DNA of 64,000 nucleotides from an uncultured Pelagibacteraceae bacterium (GCA_902606075.1 CACLEU010000002.1:1-64000), one strand, 5' to 3'; positions 8,448 to 17,538 are shown, counted from the stretch's first letter. Made by a program: numbers and translations. Notes: a model not told the origin generated them from the sequence alone.

Positions 8448-10016
8448 ATGAAAAATTTTAAATTGAAATTGAACTTTTTATTTAATTTATTCAGAAAAAT
8501 TAGAATATTTGAAAAAATTAATATCAGTCTTAAAAATGTGAAAAACTACCTAAAGTTTCAAAATTTAAAAAAAAAAATATTAGAAATATATAATAAATTT
8601 TATCTTGAAAAATTTAGGATAAATTATCTGTTTTTTTTTGTAAGTTTATTAGTATTTTATTACCTTATTTATCTATCTTTTCCGGGGATATTACATAATA
8701 AATCAGATCAAAACTACCTTACAAAATTACTAAAGGATCAGTACGATCTAGAATTTTCATTATCATCAGAAATAAATTATTCCATACTTCCAAAACCGCA
8801 TTTTCAAATAAAGGATGTAATTATATTCAATAAAAATGATAAATTTCAGAAGGAAATTGCCCAAGTAAAAAAATTAAAGTTATATTTAGCTCAAAAAAAT
8901 TTTTTTAAAAAAAGGCAACTTAAAATAAAATCAGTAGAACTTTTAGAAACAAATTTTTTTATTAATAAATCTGACATAAGTCTAGTTGAAAATTTTCTAA
9001 AAAAAGGTTTTAAAGGAAAAAATGTTATTATCAAAAAAGCAAATTTATTTTATCAAGATATGGATAATCAAACCATATCATTCTTGAATTTAAAAAAAAT
9101 AAATATGCAATATAATGATAAGACTAATAATGACGTATTAATTTCTGAAGGAGAAATTTTTAATATTCCTTTTAATGCCACGTGGAAACAAGATCTAAAC
9201 AAATTAGAGCAAGTAACAAATTTAAAATTTAAAAGAATTAATCTGAATATATCTAATTTAACAAAACTTATAAATAAGAAAAAAAAAAATAAATTACAAA
9301 TTTATTTAAATAGATCTAAATATATTATTAATTATGAATTGAATAACAAAAAAATTAGTTTTTATTCTGACAACTCATTTATAGGAAACGATAAATTAAT
9401 ATACACTGGCAAAGTATCCTTAGATCCTTTCAATTTTGATATAAATTCCTCTCTTGATAGTCTCAATATTAAAAAAATATTTGTTAATAGTTTTTTTTTT
9501 AAAGAAATTTTAACCAAAGAATTTATTTTAAATGAAAATTTTAATGGAAAAATAAATCTAGACATCAAAAAATTGGATAAGGGTCGTATTTTTAATACAC
9601 TGAAATTACATATAAATTTTAAGGGACAAACTTTAGAGTTTAATGACTCAGTTTTTTTTAATCAAAAAATTGCAAATTTAATTATTAAAAAAGGAATTTT
9701 GTATGAGGAAGGAAATAACTTACTTTTTAAAAGTAATATAGATTTCGATATCAATGATATTAGCAAGCTATATAACAAATTCGTAGTTCCAAAAAAAAAT
9801 AGAAAAAATCTAAAAAAAATAAATTTTGATATACTAATCAACCTAACAAATAATGATTTCAAAATCCTAAAAATTACTAATGATTCTTTTAAAAATAAAG
9901 AATTTGAAGATATTGATAAGCTGATATTCGAATTTAATAGTGGTGGTATTAAAATTTCTAATTGGATAGAATTTAAAATGTTTGTAAATAAAATAATTTC
10001 ATCTTATGCCGGATGA
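8448..10016 (+). CDS. AsmA-like inner-membrane-anchored envelope protein
   Basis: The 522-residue protein has a basic N terminus, one transmembrane segment around residues 60-78 ('LFFFVSLLVFYYLIYLSF') and a long beta-rich periplasmic part. Residues ~80-180 resemble the AsmA N-terminal domain: after the membrane segment a 'LLKDQYDLEFSLSSEINYSILPKPHFQIKDV' pattern, the usual 'g..v....g.i.w.l.P.p.l.l.dv' layout. AsmA-family proteins are bridge-like proteins linked to lipid transfer or outer-membrane homeostasis. The C-terminal half is poorly conserved and extremely rich in Lys/Asn/Phe. Its 3' end overlaps the convergent fumC by 13 bases. Family membership is inferred from topology and this motif. 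Confidence 0.72.
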   Translation: MKNFKLKLNFLFNLFRKIRIFEKINISLKNVKNYLKFQNLKKKILEIYNKFYLEKFRINYLFFFVSLLVFYYLIYLSFPGILHNKSDQNYLTKLLKDQYDLEFSLSSEINYSILPKPHFQIKDVIIFNKNDKFQKEIAQVKKLKLYLAQKNFFKKRQLKIKSVELLETNFFINKSDISLVENFLKKGFKGKNVIIKKANLFYQDMDNQTISFLNLKKINMQYNDKTNNDVLISEGEIFNIPFNATWKQDLNKLEQVTNLKFKRINLNISNLTKLINKKKKNKLQIYLNRSKYIINYELNNKKISFYSDNSFIGNDKLIYTGKVSLDPFNFDINSSLDSLNIKKIFVNSFFFKEILTKEFILNENFNGKINLDIKKLDKGRIFNTLKLHINFKGQTLEFNDSVFFNQKIANLIIKKGILYEEGNNLLFKSNIDFDINDISKLYNKFVVPKKNRKNLKKINFDILINLTNNDFKILKITNDSFKNKEFEDIDKLIFEFNSGGIKISNWIEFKMFVNKIISSYAG

Positions 10017-11392
10017 ATCATCTTTTTGGGATCTACAATTTTCCTATACTCCTTTTCACTCATCAAACCACTTTTAATTATCTCGGTTTTAAGAGTAGTA
10101 TTGTTTTTCAAAGCTTTTTTTGCGATGCTAGCAGCTTTATCGTATCCAATTTTTGGCGCTAACGCAGTTACCAACATTAAAGAATTTTCTAAATCCTCTT
10201 TAATTTTTTCTTTGTTAGCCTTTATTCCTTTAATGCAATATCTTGCAAAATTTTTTGAGCTATCAGAAATTAGATCAATTGATTGTAAAATGTTATGTGC
10301 AATTAATGGTTTGAATACATTAAGCTCAAATTGTCCTTGAGATCCTGCAATTGTAATACCCGTGTGATTGCCTATTACTTTGACACATACCATGGTAACT
10401 GCTTCTGACTGTGTTGGATTTACCTTGCCTGGCATTATTGAAGATCCAGGTTCATTTGCTGGCAAAGTTAATTCACCATAACCCGCCCTTGGTCCAGATC
10501 CAAGAAATCTAATATCATTAGCAATCTTTAACAAACATACAGCTGCGGTATTCAGTGTACCAGAGAAATTTACAATTGAGTCGTGCGCAGCAAGTGCAGC
10601 AAATTTGTTATTAGATGGTTTAAAATTTATATTTGTTAATTTACTAATTGCTCCGCAAATTTTTTTATCAAAATTTTTTCTTGTGTTAATTCCGGTTCCT
10701 ACAGCAGTACCTCCTTGAGCTAGAAAATATATTTCCTTCAGAGCTATTTTAATTCGACTTATGCAGTCCTCTAATTGAGACTGATAGCCAGAAAATTCTT
10801 GTCCAAGTGTTAAGGGCGTTGCATCTTGTAAGTGCGTCCGCCCAACTTTTATTATTTTATTAAATTTCTTAACTTTTATTTTAAGTTCTTTATTGAGAAA
10901 ATTTAAGCTTGGCAAAAGTTTATTTTTTGTCTCTAAAGCAATAGCTATATGCATAGCTGTCGGAAAAACATCATTTGTAGATTGAGATTTGTTAACATGG
11001 TCATTTGGATGAACAGGTTTCTTAGAACCTAATTTGCCACCTAAATATTTAATAGCCCGGTTAGCAATTACTTCATTAACATTCATATTAGTTTGAGTCC
11101 CAGATCCTGTTTGCCATACTTTCAAAGGAAAATTATCTTGAAGTTTACCCAAAATTACCTCATTTGAAGCTCTAATAATTGCATCAGCTATTTTCGAATT
11201 AATCTGTTTATCTTTCTTATGGACAATTGCAGCAGCTTTTTTAATTATTGCTATCGATTTTATTAAAATTTTTTGTACATAAATTTCACCAATATCAAAA
11301 AATTTTTTTGATCTTTCTGTAGATGCACCCCAATATTTGTCATTTGGGACATTAATTTTTCCAATACTATCGTATTCTTTTCTAAATTTCAT
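10004..11392 (-). CDS. fumC: Fumarate hydratase, class II
   Basis: This TCA-cycle enzyme interconverts fumarate and L-malate as an iron-independent tetramer. The 462-residue protein has the fumarase/aspartase signature 'GSSIMPGKVNPTQSE', the substrate loops 'GSGTQTNMNVNEVIANRA' and 'GRTHLQDATPLTLGQEF', and 'KSQSTNDVFPTAMHIA'. Length and motif order are normal for class II. It is transcribed alone on the minus strand, divergent from the MazG-like gene with a 56-base spacer that must hold both promoters. The plus-strand 104-residue ORF at its C-terminal end is a shadow. Confidence 0.97.
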   Translation of the reverse strand: MKFRKEYDSIGKINVPNDKYWGASTERSKKFFDIGEIYVQKILIKSIAIIKKAAAIVHKKDKQINSKIADAIIRASNEVILGKLQDNFPLKVWQTGSGTQTNMNVNEVIANRAIKYLGGKLGSKKPVHPNDHVNKSQSTNDVFPTAMHIAIALETKNKLLPSLNFLNKELKIKVKKFNKIIKVGRTHLQDATPLTLGQEFSGYQSQLEDCISRIKIALKEIYFLAQGGTAVGTGINTRKNFDKKICGAISKLTNINFKPSNNKFAALAAHDSIVNFSGTLNTAAVCLLKIANDIRFLGSGPRAGYGELTLPANEPGSSIMPGKVNPTQSEAVTMVCVKVIGNHTGITIAGSQGQFELNVFKPLIAHNILQSIDLISDSSKNFARYCIKGIKANKEKIKEDLENSLMLVTALAPKIGYDKAASIAKKALKNNTTLKTEIIKSGLMSEKEYRKIVDPKKMIHPA

Positions 11393-11448
11393 TTGGATAA
11401 TTATGTTATGTTATACATTAAAAATAAAAAGAATCATATAGGAGAGCT

Positions 11449-11820
11449 ATGACAAATTTTGAAAAAGTTGGATTGTTTATGACAACATTTGGTCAGGAAG
11501 TTAAAAAAAAAGCAAGTTTCAGTGACGATAAAACTAACAACTTAAGAATTAATTTAATTGAAGAGGAGCTAAATGAGTTTAAAGAGGCGATGTCTAAAAA
11601 AGATTTAAAGGAAGTAGCTGATGCATTAACAGATATTCTATATGTTACTTATGGTGCCGGACATGCATTTGGAATAAATTTAGACGATTGTTTCGAGGAG
11701 GTTCAAAAATCAAATATGAGCAAATTAGACAATGATGGAAAACCTATTTATAACCAGCATGGAAAAGTAATGAAAGGACCCAAATATTTTAAGCCTAATT
11801 TAAATAAATTTTTATATTAA
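11449..11820 (+). CDS. MazG-like / phosphoribosyl-ATP pyrophosphohydrolase-like NTP pyrophosphatase
   Basis: This 123-residue all-alpha NTP pyrophosphohydrolase has the metal-binding 'EEELNEFKEA' (EExx(E/D)) and 'EVADALTDILYVTYG' (ExxD) helices that define the MazG/HisE fold. The C-terminal segment 'EVQKSNMSKLDNDGKPIY' followed by 'GKVMKGPKYFKP' is typical of a subfamily common in marine bacteria and phages. The likely role is hydrolysis of non-canonical or excess nucleoside triphosphates. The exact substrate cannot be read from sequence. A good ribosome site ('ggagag') lies 6 bases before the ATG. It is not HisE, since no histidine genes are nearby. Confidence 0.85.
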   Translation: MTNFEKVGLFMTTFGQEVKKKASFSDDKTNNLRINLIEEELNEFKEAMSKKDLKEVADALTDILYVTYGAGHAFGINLDDCFEEVQKSNMSKLDNDGKPIYNQHGKVMKGPKYFKPNLNKFLY

Positions 11821-11822
11821 TA

Positions 11823-12119
11823 TTAATTGTTTAAAATAAACATCAGCACATGACTTATCAAATACATAGAAACTGTAAAACCTACAAAAAAGTTCCAATA
11901 CATAAATGAAACTGTTCTGTTTCTGATTCTTCTTCTTCTTACAAATTCCTTATCATCCAAATCGGATACATCTCTTACTCCTTTTACTTGGTAATCATAT
12001 GACCATTTCCAGATGGTGTTTCCAAATCTTTCATCTGTTTTATTATAATATTTAATCCAAGCAGTTATATATTGATGTAAAAGATATATTAAAAGTAAAG
12101 CAATAAAACCAAATAACAT
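11823..12119 (-). CDS. Small hypothetical membrane protein
   Basis: This 98-residue protein has a hydrophobic N-terminal helix (residues 1-20, 'MLFGFIALLLIYLLHQYI') and a second helix near the C terminus ('YWNFFVGFTVSMYLISHVLMFIL'). Between them lies a charged loop with 'VSDLDDKEFVRRRRIRNR'. Two transmembrane segments and a conserved-looking aromatic/basic loop suggest a real protein, but I do not recognise a family. It lies immediately downstream of ssrA on the same strand, after the ssrA terminator, and ends 3 bases from the MazG-like gene. Confidence 0.65.
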   Translation of the reverse strand: MLFGFIALLLIYLLHQYITAWIKYYNKTDERFGNTIWKWSYDYQVKGVRDVSDLDDKEFVRRRRIRNRTVSFMYWNFFVGFTVSMYLISHVLMFILNN

Positions 12120-12145
12120 AATTTAATATTATAAAATTATTAGAT

Positions 12146-12179
12146 AAAAAAAAAGGGGCGTTCTGTTGCCAGGTGCCCC
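12146..12179 (-). terminator. Intrinsic terminator of ssrA
   Basis: On the minus strand GGGGC (12179-12175) pairs with GCCCC (12159-12155), with an inner CTG-GCAA-CAG stem-loop, followed by nine T residues (12154-12146). The hairpin may also be part of the 3' end of the tmRNA coding piece before trimming. Confidence 0.8.
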
Positions 12180-12428
12180 AAACCCCGTAACTTAATTAAA
12201 AAAAATTAATTAAGCTGCAAGAGCAAATTTATTATTTGCAATTATAAATAGCCCGTTACGGTGGAACTATTCCGAACGAAAGAAAGACTTTTAGACATCC
12301 GTCGATCCTATTTCACCCCCATAAGTTGTAAATTTTTGGTGGAGGTGGTGGGTACTGCCCCCACGTCCGCAATGTTTATTACGAAATTCGTTTATCGTCG
12401 TAGTTGGAAAACCAACAGTTATAATATA
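12155..12428 (-). ncRNA. ssrA: tmRNA (ssrA), circularly permuted two-piece form
   Basis: Read on the minus strand, the acceptor piece comes first and ends in a T-arm ('GTGGGGGCAGTACCCAC') plus 'CACCTCCACCA', with CCA at 12339-12337. Only 16 bases later (12336-12321) the coding piece begins at 12320 with 'GGGGGTG', which pairs over 7 bp with 'CACCTCC', followed by 'GGATCGACGG', equivalent to the conserved GGATTCGACGG element of tmRNA. The tag reading frame is GCA AAT AAT AAA TTT GCT CTT GCA GCT TAA (12239-12210), coding ANNKFALAA. It tags stalled nascent proteins for proteolysis and rescues ribosomes. The 5' end is approximate. The 3' side ends in a hairpin and T-tract. The 67-residue plus-strand ORF here is spurious. 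Confidence 0.95.
12210..12239 (-). other. tmRNA proteolysis-tag reading frame (ANNKFALAA-stop)
   Basis: On the minus strand, nine codons encode ANNKFALAA followed by TAA. With the alanine carried on the tmRNA the added tag would be AANNKFALAA. The 'ALAA' end is the ClpXP/ClpAP-type degron common to most bacterial tags. The frame lies in the coding piece downstream of the pseudoknot-like 'CCGTAAC' element, whose partner 'GTTACGG' lies after the tag. The exact resume codon is inferred. Confidence 0.88.
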
Positions 12429-12434
12429 AAAGCA

Positions 12435-12440
12435 ATTATA
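12435..12440 (-). promoter_or_regulatory. Possible -10 box for ssrA
   Basis: The minus strand reads TATAAT about 20 bases upstream of the first stable hairpin of the acceptor piece (GTTGG-TTTT-CCAAC, 12416-12403). A start near 12428 would fit. No clear -35 box is visible, and AT-rich sequence makes chance matches likely. Confidence 0.3.
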
Positions 12441-12460
12441 TTAGATTCAACAAATAATTC

Positions 12461-13408
12461 ATGAAACTTACAAAAGAACAAGAGCTAGAAATAAAGGATT
12501 TACAATCTCAAGAGAACAAGACTAAAAGAGTCGTTGCTCCCGAACTTGAGAAAATTCTTTATGATGCAATCTCAGTTTTAGATCATGGGTTTGTTAGAGT
12601 TATAGATTATATGGGAGATGACACGTCAATAGTTCAAGCAGCAAGAGTTTCATATGGAAAAGGAACCAAAAAAGTTTCCACAGATAGTGGATTAATAAAA
12701 TATTTAATGAGGCATTGGCACAGTACTCCTTTTGAAATGTGTGAGATTAAATACCATGTGAAGTTACCAATATTTATTGCCAGACAATGGATAAGACATA
12801 GAACAGCAAATGTTAATGAATACTCAGCGCGATATTCAATTTTAGATAAAGAATTCTATCTTCCAAAAAATGAAAATCTTGCTGCACAATCTAAAAGCAA
12901 CAGACAGGGTAGAGGAGAGGTTCTTCAAGGGGAGCAAGCAAAAAAAGTTCTTAGTCTTTTAAAAAATGATGCAGAACGTACATATGAAAATTACGAAACA
13001 ATGTTAAATGAAAGATATGACGGTTCAGTAGTTGATGAAAAAGAAACAGGGCTCGCAAGAGAACTTGCGAGAATGAATTTAACTTTAAATACTTATACGC
13101 AATGGTATTGGAAAACAGACTTATTGAACCTAATGAATTTTTTAAGATTAAGAGCAGATCATCACGCACAATATGAAATAAGAGCTTATGCTGATGTGAT
13201 GTTAGATACATTAAAAAGGTGGGTCCCAACAACTTATGATGCATTTATGGATTATAGAGTAGGTGGCACAGAAGTATCATCCAAAGGTAAAAAAATTATC
13301 CAAAAACTAATCAGTGGTGAAAAAGTAGATTCTGAACAGTCAGGACTGTCAAAAAGAGAGTGGAATGAGCTTATGCTGGCTTTTGATCTAGAAGATAAAT
13401 TGATATAA
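12461..13408 (+). CDS. thyX: FAD-dependent thymidylate synthase ThyX
   Basis: ThyX makes dTMP from dUMP using methylene-tetrahydrofolate and reduced flavin, replacing ThyA. The 315-residue protein has the ThyX signature '[15 protein letters not shown]' (RHRxxxxNExSxRY) at residues ~111-125, preceded by '[23 protein letters not shown]' in the usual place, and a later '[20 protein letters not shown]' region with conserved Arg/His. It is longer than the shortest ThyX proteins (~220), with about 55 extra N-terminal residues and a C-terminal extension. It starts 21 bases upstream of the ssrA promoter region and points away from it. Confidence 0.95.
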   Translation: MKLTKEQELEIKDLQSQENKTKRVVAPELEKILYDAISVLDHGFVRVIDYMGDDTSIVQAARVSYGKGTKKVSTDSGLIKYLMRHWHSTPFEMCEIKYHVKLPIFIARQWIRHRTANVNEYSARYSILDKEFYLPKNENLAAQSKSNRQGRGEVLQGEQAKKVLSLLKNDAERTYENYETMLNERYDGSVVDEKETGLARELARMNLTLNTYTQWYWKTDLLNLMNFLRLRADHHAQYEIRAYADVMLDTLKRWVPTTYDAFMDYRVGGTEVSSKGKKIIQKLISGEKVDSEQSGLSKREWNELMLAFDLEDKLI

Positions 13409-13431
13409 TCCTTAGAAAAATAAAGCATCAA

Positions 13432-15558
13432 ATGAAACTTATAAAAAAAATAATTTTTATAATTATTTTTTTGCATCTAAATACAAATGCCTTTGCGTTT
13501 ACAGATCCAAATCATGTTGATGACTTTGATATAAGTGGAGTTGAAACAATTTCGACTTCAGTAAAATTTAGTTCAGATGGTAAGACAATGTTCATAATAG
13601 GTGTTAATAGTGATACATTAAGACAATTTTCACTTAGCACTCCATTTGATTTATCTTCTTCACCTACACTAGTGAATAGTTTAGATATATCTTCAATTCA
13701 AGATGCGGCTCAAGATATAGAATTTAATTCAGATGGAACAGTTTTATTTATTATAGGAAGGGAAGCTGGAAATAGAGGAATTGATCGATGGGATTTAAAC
13801 ACACCTTATGACATAGGCGGTATTACCGTCGGGGACGCAACACGTGAACCATTGAGTGGTGATTTAAGAGGATTTAAATTTTCTAATAATGGAAAAAAAT
13901 TATTTACAATAACTCAAACTTCATCCACTGTAGGAACAGTTACTGAATATACTCTAACAACTGCTTACGATCTTGACACATTAAATGAAACAAATACTTT
14001 AACAACAACTTTTTCTGTTGGGGGTAGACGTCAAGGTATAAATTTTAGCTCAGATGGTTATAAATTATTTATTACAAATTCTGCAATTGATGCTGCCAAT
14101 CCTGTAGCGGCAAGAAATGTGATTAGAGAATTTTCTTTAAAAACACCATTTAATATTTCAAATGCTATCAATAATGGTGACTTTCAACCCAGTTACACTG
14201 CAAAATTTAGAATTACTGGTCTAACTTTTAATAATGATGGTTCAAAAATGTTTCACACTGATTTTTCTAATTCTACAGTAAATGAATACATTTTATCTTG
14301 TGGATTTGGTGTTAAAACTTGTACAGATCCAACTAATGACAAAGATGATGTAGCTTCTATTGAGGCTCAATCTGAAAGCGCAAAAAAATTAATACAACAC
14401 ACCACATATCCAGTGATCAATCGTATGCAATGGTTAAGAAGGAACAACAGTAGTGGAAATTTAACTAATCAAAACATTAAAATTCAATTTAATAATGAAA
14501 TTTTAAACTCTTTATCAAAAACGTTGCTACCAGTTTATTTATCTAATTATAATTCTTCAAACACTGATAATGAAAATTCTAGCTGGTCTCTATGGAGCGA
14601 AGGAACAATTAGTGTAGGTCGAATAGGTGATACCTCTGTTTCATCCTCAAAAAATATCAATACTTCAGCAATCACGCTAGGTGCGGACAAAAGAGGTAAA
14701 GATAACATAATGAGAGGTATTGCATTAAGATTTGGAAGTGATGATGTTGATGTGGGAGACCTTGGAAGTGCATTAAATATGAACACATTTGGTCTGACTT
14801 TTTATGAGACCAAACCAAAAGGAGAAGAAAGATTTACTGATCACTTATTAGGTTTAAGTTTCATAAATTCTGATTTAATTAATAATAGCGGTTCTACTTC
14901 AACTAATGGTGAGAGGTCCGGTGAGCAAATTTATGGCTCTTTTAGTTTAAGAGATACTCTTTCAAAAAATAATTTGAATTTTACACCCAAAATAAAAATA
15001 GACTACGGTGTAACACACTTTGCAGAATACACAGAAACAGGTGCCGCAGGTTTAAATTTAAAATTTAAAGATCAATACATTGGAAATTTTATAACCTCAG
15101 TTGGTGCTAATATTGATAAAAAATTCGATTTAAAAAATAAGTCTTTTCTACCTTTTTTTGATTTTAATTACTCTGCTGATATGAGCCCGTCGACAAGACA
15201 AAAATTTTCATACACATCAAGTGGAGATAAATACACTTTAGATAACATTAATAATGCCACCCACAGTGTTCATACTGGTATAGGTTTTGATTTAATTACA
15301 GACAGTGGTTTTAATTTGATGACAAAGTATACTAGAGACCAATCTACAGGAGGCAGTTACAATGATAATTTTGTAATTGCAGGAGATTATAGAGCATCAT
15401 ACAATTCATCTTACACTCTTTCAGTTCATGAAACCTCAACAGAAGTCTCTTTCAAAAGTAAGCATAACAACTTAAATTTTGATGTAACTAGTAATCTAGA
15501 TTTCTTTGCTGAAGATCCTGAATATGGTATTTATTTAAAACTCTATACCTTGAATTAA
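13432..15558 (+). CDS. Autotransporter with propeller-like passenger and C-terminal beta-barrel
   Basis: The 708-residue secreted protein begins with a signal peptide (residues 1-22, 'IFLHLNTNAFA'). Residues ~25-300 contain five copies of a 'F(S/N)(S/N)DGxxxF' motif ('VKFSSDGKTMFIIG', 'IEFNSDGTVLFIIG', 'FKFSNNGKKLFTIT', 'INFSSDGYKLFITN', 'LTFNNDGSKMFHTD'), the pattern of beta-propeller blades. A Cys-containing linker ('SCGFGVKTCTD') and a helical segment ('ASIEAQSESAKKLIQ') follow. From ~residue 385 an aromatic-rich domain ('WSLWSEGTISVGRIGDTS') looks like an autotransporter beta-barrel that would export the passenger across the outer membrane. The function of the passenger is unknown; adhesion or substrate binding are possibilities. 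It stands alone between thyX and the convergent mrp. Confidence 0.78.
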   Translation: MKLIKKIIFIIIFLHLNTNAFAFTDPNHVDDFDISGVETISTSVKFSSDGKTMFIIGVNSDTLRQFSLSTPFDLSSSPTLVNSLDISSIQDAAQDIEFNSDGTVLFIIGREAGNRGIDRWDLNTPYDIGGITVGDATREPLSGDLRGFKFSNNGKKLFTITQTSSTVGTVTEYTLTTAYDLDTLNETNTLTTTFSVGGRRQGINFSSDGYKLFITNSAIDAANPVAARNVIREFSLKTPFNISNAINNGDFQPSYTAKFRITGLTFNNDGSKMFHTDFSNSTVNEYILSCGFGVKTCTDPTNDKDDVASIEAQSESAKKLIQHTTYPVINRMQWLRRNNSSGNLTNQNIKIQFNNEILNSLSKTLLPVYLSNYNSSNTDNENSSWSLWSEGTISVGRIGDTSVSSSKNINTSAITLGADKRGKDNIMRGIALRFGSDDVDVGDLGSALNMNTFGLTFYETKPKGEERFTDHLLGLSFINSDLINNSGSTSTNGERSGEQIYGSFSLRDTLSKNNLNFTPKIKIDYGVTHFAEYTETGAAGLNLKFKDQYIGNFITSVGANIDKKFDLKNKSFLPFFDFNYSADMSPSTRQKFSYTSSGDKYTLDNINNATHSVHTGIGFDLITDSGFNLMTKYTRDQSTGGSYNDNFVIAGDYRASYNSSYTLSVHETSTEVSFKSKHNNLNFDVTSNLDFFAEDPEYGIYLKLYTLN

Positions 15559-15560
15559 AA

Positions 15561-16358
15561 TTAATTTTCAACAAAAGAGGATTTAATTTTTTTTGCTATA
15601 TCTAAATAAATTTTAGAAATCTCGTTATCTGGATTACTCTCAACAATTGGTTTGCCTTGATCACCAGATTTACCAACTTCAGGATCAATAGGAATTTCAC
15701 ATAAAAATTCTTTATTGAATTCTTCTGCAGTTCTTTTAACCCCGCCTTCTCCAAAAATAGGATATTTTTTTCCATCTTCTCCTTTAAAAAAGCTCATATT
15801 ATCAACAAGACCAATAATTTTAATACCTAATTTATCAAACATTCTTATTCCTCTTTTTACATCTTGAAGTGCAAGTTCTTGGGGAGTTGAAACAATTATA
15901 GCTCCATCCATTTCTATTTCTTGTGCAAATGTTAGTTGAGTATCTCCTGTCCCTGGAGGCATATCTACAATAATAAAATCTAGATTATTCCAGCTTACTT
16001 TTTGAGCAAAAGTTTTTATAGTACTAGTTACCATAGGACCCCTCCAAATCATTGGAGTTTGTTCGTCAGTTAAGAAACCAATCGACATACATTGAATGTC
16101 ATATTTTACAATGGGTTTTAAATTTGAACCATCACTCTCAGGTTTTTGATTAATTGAAAAAAGCTTTGGTAGTGATGGACCATAAATATCAGCATCCAAC
16201 AATCCAACTTTGCAACCCAAATTTTTCAACGCTAAAGCTAAGTTGGTTGCAAAAGTTGACTTTCCAACACCTCCTTTGGCACTAGAAATTGCTATTGTAA
16301 ACTTAGTACCTGATATTGGGTTTTTAACGAATGTTTTTTTATAAGGTTTTCCTATCAT
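15561..16358 (-). CDS. mrp: Mrp/ApbC-type iron-sulfur carrier P-loop ATPase
   Basis: This ParA/MinD-superfamily ATPase delivers Fe-S clusters to apoproteins. The deviant Walker A 'SAKGGVGKSTFATNLALAL' is at residues ~27-45, with 'DADIYGPSLPKLF' and 'VDMPPGTGDTQLTF' following. The 265-residue form lacks the N-terminal MIP18/DUF59 domain of longer homologues. I see no obvious CxxC pair at the C-terminal position used by many Mrp proteins for the bridging cluster; the only clear cysteines are scattered ('GCKVGL', 'IQCMSI', 'FLCEIP'). It is transcribed divergently from hflK across 81 bases. Confidence 0.9.
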   Translation of the reverse strand: MIGKPYKKTFVKNPISGTKFTIAISSAKGGVGKSTFATNLALALKNLGCKVGLLDADIYGPSLPKLFSINQKPESDGSNLKPIVKYDIQCMSIGFLTDEQTPMIWRGPMVTSTIKTFAQKVSWNNLDFIIVDMPPGTGDTQLTFAQEIEMDGAIIVSTPQELALQDVKRGIRMFDKLGIKIIGLVDNMSFFKGEDGKKYPIFGEGGVKRTAEEFNKEFLCEIPIDPEVGKSGDQGKPIVESNPDNEISKIYLDIAKKIKSSFVEN

Positions 16359-16405
16359 TGCTACATTAAGTCCAATTTTTTAAAGGATCTTTTAACACAC
16401 TAAAC

Positions 16406-16433
16406 TTGTTTTTCCCAACAAAGACACTATATA
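16406..16433 (+). promoter_or_regulatory. Possible sigma-70 promoter of hflK operon, with very short leader
   Basis: TTGTTT (16406-16411) and TATATA (16428-16433) are separated by 16 bases, close to sigma-70 consensus. Transcription would start almost at the hflK ATG (16440), and no ribosome-binding site is visible before that ATG, so a leaderless message is possible. This is a visual match only. Confidence 0.35.
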
Positions 16434-16439
16434 AAGTTC

Positions 16440-17537
16440 ATGGTTGACGATTTTAAAAGTAGAGGTGGTAGCCCTTGGGGATCCCCTCCAGGTGGTGGCG
16501 GAAATGGTTCAGGAAGAAGAGGTCCAACACCTCCAAACATCGATGAAATAATTAAAATCTTACAAGATAAAATAAATAAGTTTTTACCTGGCGGCGCATC
16601 AAAGGGTGGTAAGCCATTAATATTTGGAATTTCTATTTTATTAATTGTTTGGGCATTAAGTGGATTGTATCGTGTTTTACCTGATGAGCAGGGAGTTGTT
16701 TTAAGATTTGGAAAATTTGTTTCAACTACTCAACCAGGTTTAAATTATCACATACCTTTTCCGATTGAGAGCGTCCTGACACCTAAAGTTACAAAAGTAA
16801 ATAGAATTGATATTGGGTTTAGATCAGAAAGAGACTCGGGATTTAGCTCAGGCGTTGTAGCAGATGTTCCAGAAGAAAGTTTAATGTTAACAGGAGACGA
16901 AAACATTGTTAATATAGACTTTTCAGTATTTTGGCTAATCAAAGATGCCGGTAAGTTTTTATTTAAAATTCAGGATCCGGAAGGAACAGTAAAAGCAGCC
17001 GCAGAGACTGCGATGAGAGAAGTTATAGCCAAAAGTAATATTCAACCAATTTTAACAGAAGGAAGATCAGTTATCGAACAGGAAACTGAAACGATCATTC
17101 AGCAGATTTTAGATGAGTATCAAAGCGGTATTCAAGTAACACAAGTTCAAACACAAAAAGCAGATCCACCAGATCAAGTTATAGACGCATTTAGAGACGT
17201 TCAAGCAGCTAGAGCAGATATGGAAAGATCTAAAAATGAAGCAGAAGCCTATGCAAACGACGTAATCCCAAGAGCAAGGGGTGAGGCTGCTAAAATTTTA
17301 CAAGCTGCAGAAGCTTATAAAAAAGAAGTCGTAGCTAAAGCAGAAGGTGAAGCAAGTAGATTTATATCGATATTCACTGAGTATGCAAAAGCAAAGGAAG
17401 TGACACAAGAGAGAATGTATTTAGAAACAATGGAGAAAGTTCTTGCTGATATAGATAAAGTAATAATAGATAAAGACTCAGGATCAGGAGTTGTTCCTTA
17501 TCTTCCGTTACCTGAATTAAAAAAGAAAACTAATTAA
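16440..17537 (+). CDS. hflK: FtsH protease modulator HflK
   Basis: HflK and HflC form a large inner-membrane cage around FtsH and modulate membrane-protein degradation. The 365-residue protein has a Gly/Pro-rich cytoplasmic N terminus ('GGSPWGSPPGGGGNG'), one transmembrane helix at ~60-80 ('FGISILLIVWALSGLY') and an SPFH/band-7 domain starting at 'YRVLPDEQGVVLRFGKF'. The 'QTQKADPPDQVIDAFRDVQAARAD' segment and a long Ala/Glu-rich helix follow, as in HflK. It is followed one base later by hflC. Confidence 0.95.
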   Translation: MVDDFKSRGGSPWGSPPGGGGNGSGRRGPTPPNIDEIIKILQDKINKFLPGGASKGGKPLIFGISILLIVWALSGLYRVLPDEQGVVLRFGKFVSTTQPGLNYHIPFPIESVLTPKVTKVNRIDIGFRSERDSGFSSGVVADVPEESLMLTGDENIVNIDFSVFWLIKDAGKFLFKIQDPEGTVKAAAETAMREVIAKSNIQPILTEGRSVIEQETETIIQQILDEYQSGIQVTQVQTQKADPPDQVIDAFRDVQAARADMERSKNEAEAYANDVIPRARGEAAKILQAAEAYKKEVVAKAEGEASRFISIFTEYAKAKEVTQERMYLETMEKVLADIDKVIIDKDSGSGVVPYLPLPELKKKTN

Positions 17538-17538
17538 A

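Noticed and set aside
10026-10340. 104-residue plus-strand ORF
   Set aside because: Antisense shadow of fumC; no start context and no family features.
12261-12464. 67-residue plus-strand ORF with a plausible start
   Set aside because: It lies antisense to the permuted tmRNA, whose acceptor stem, T-arm and tag frame explain the sequence fully.
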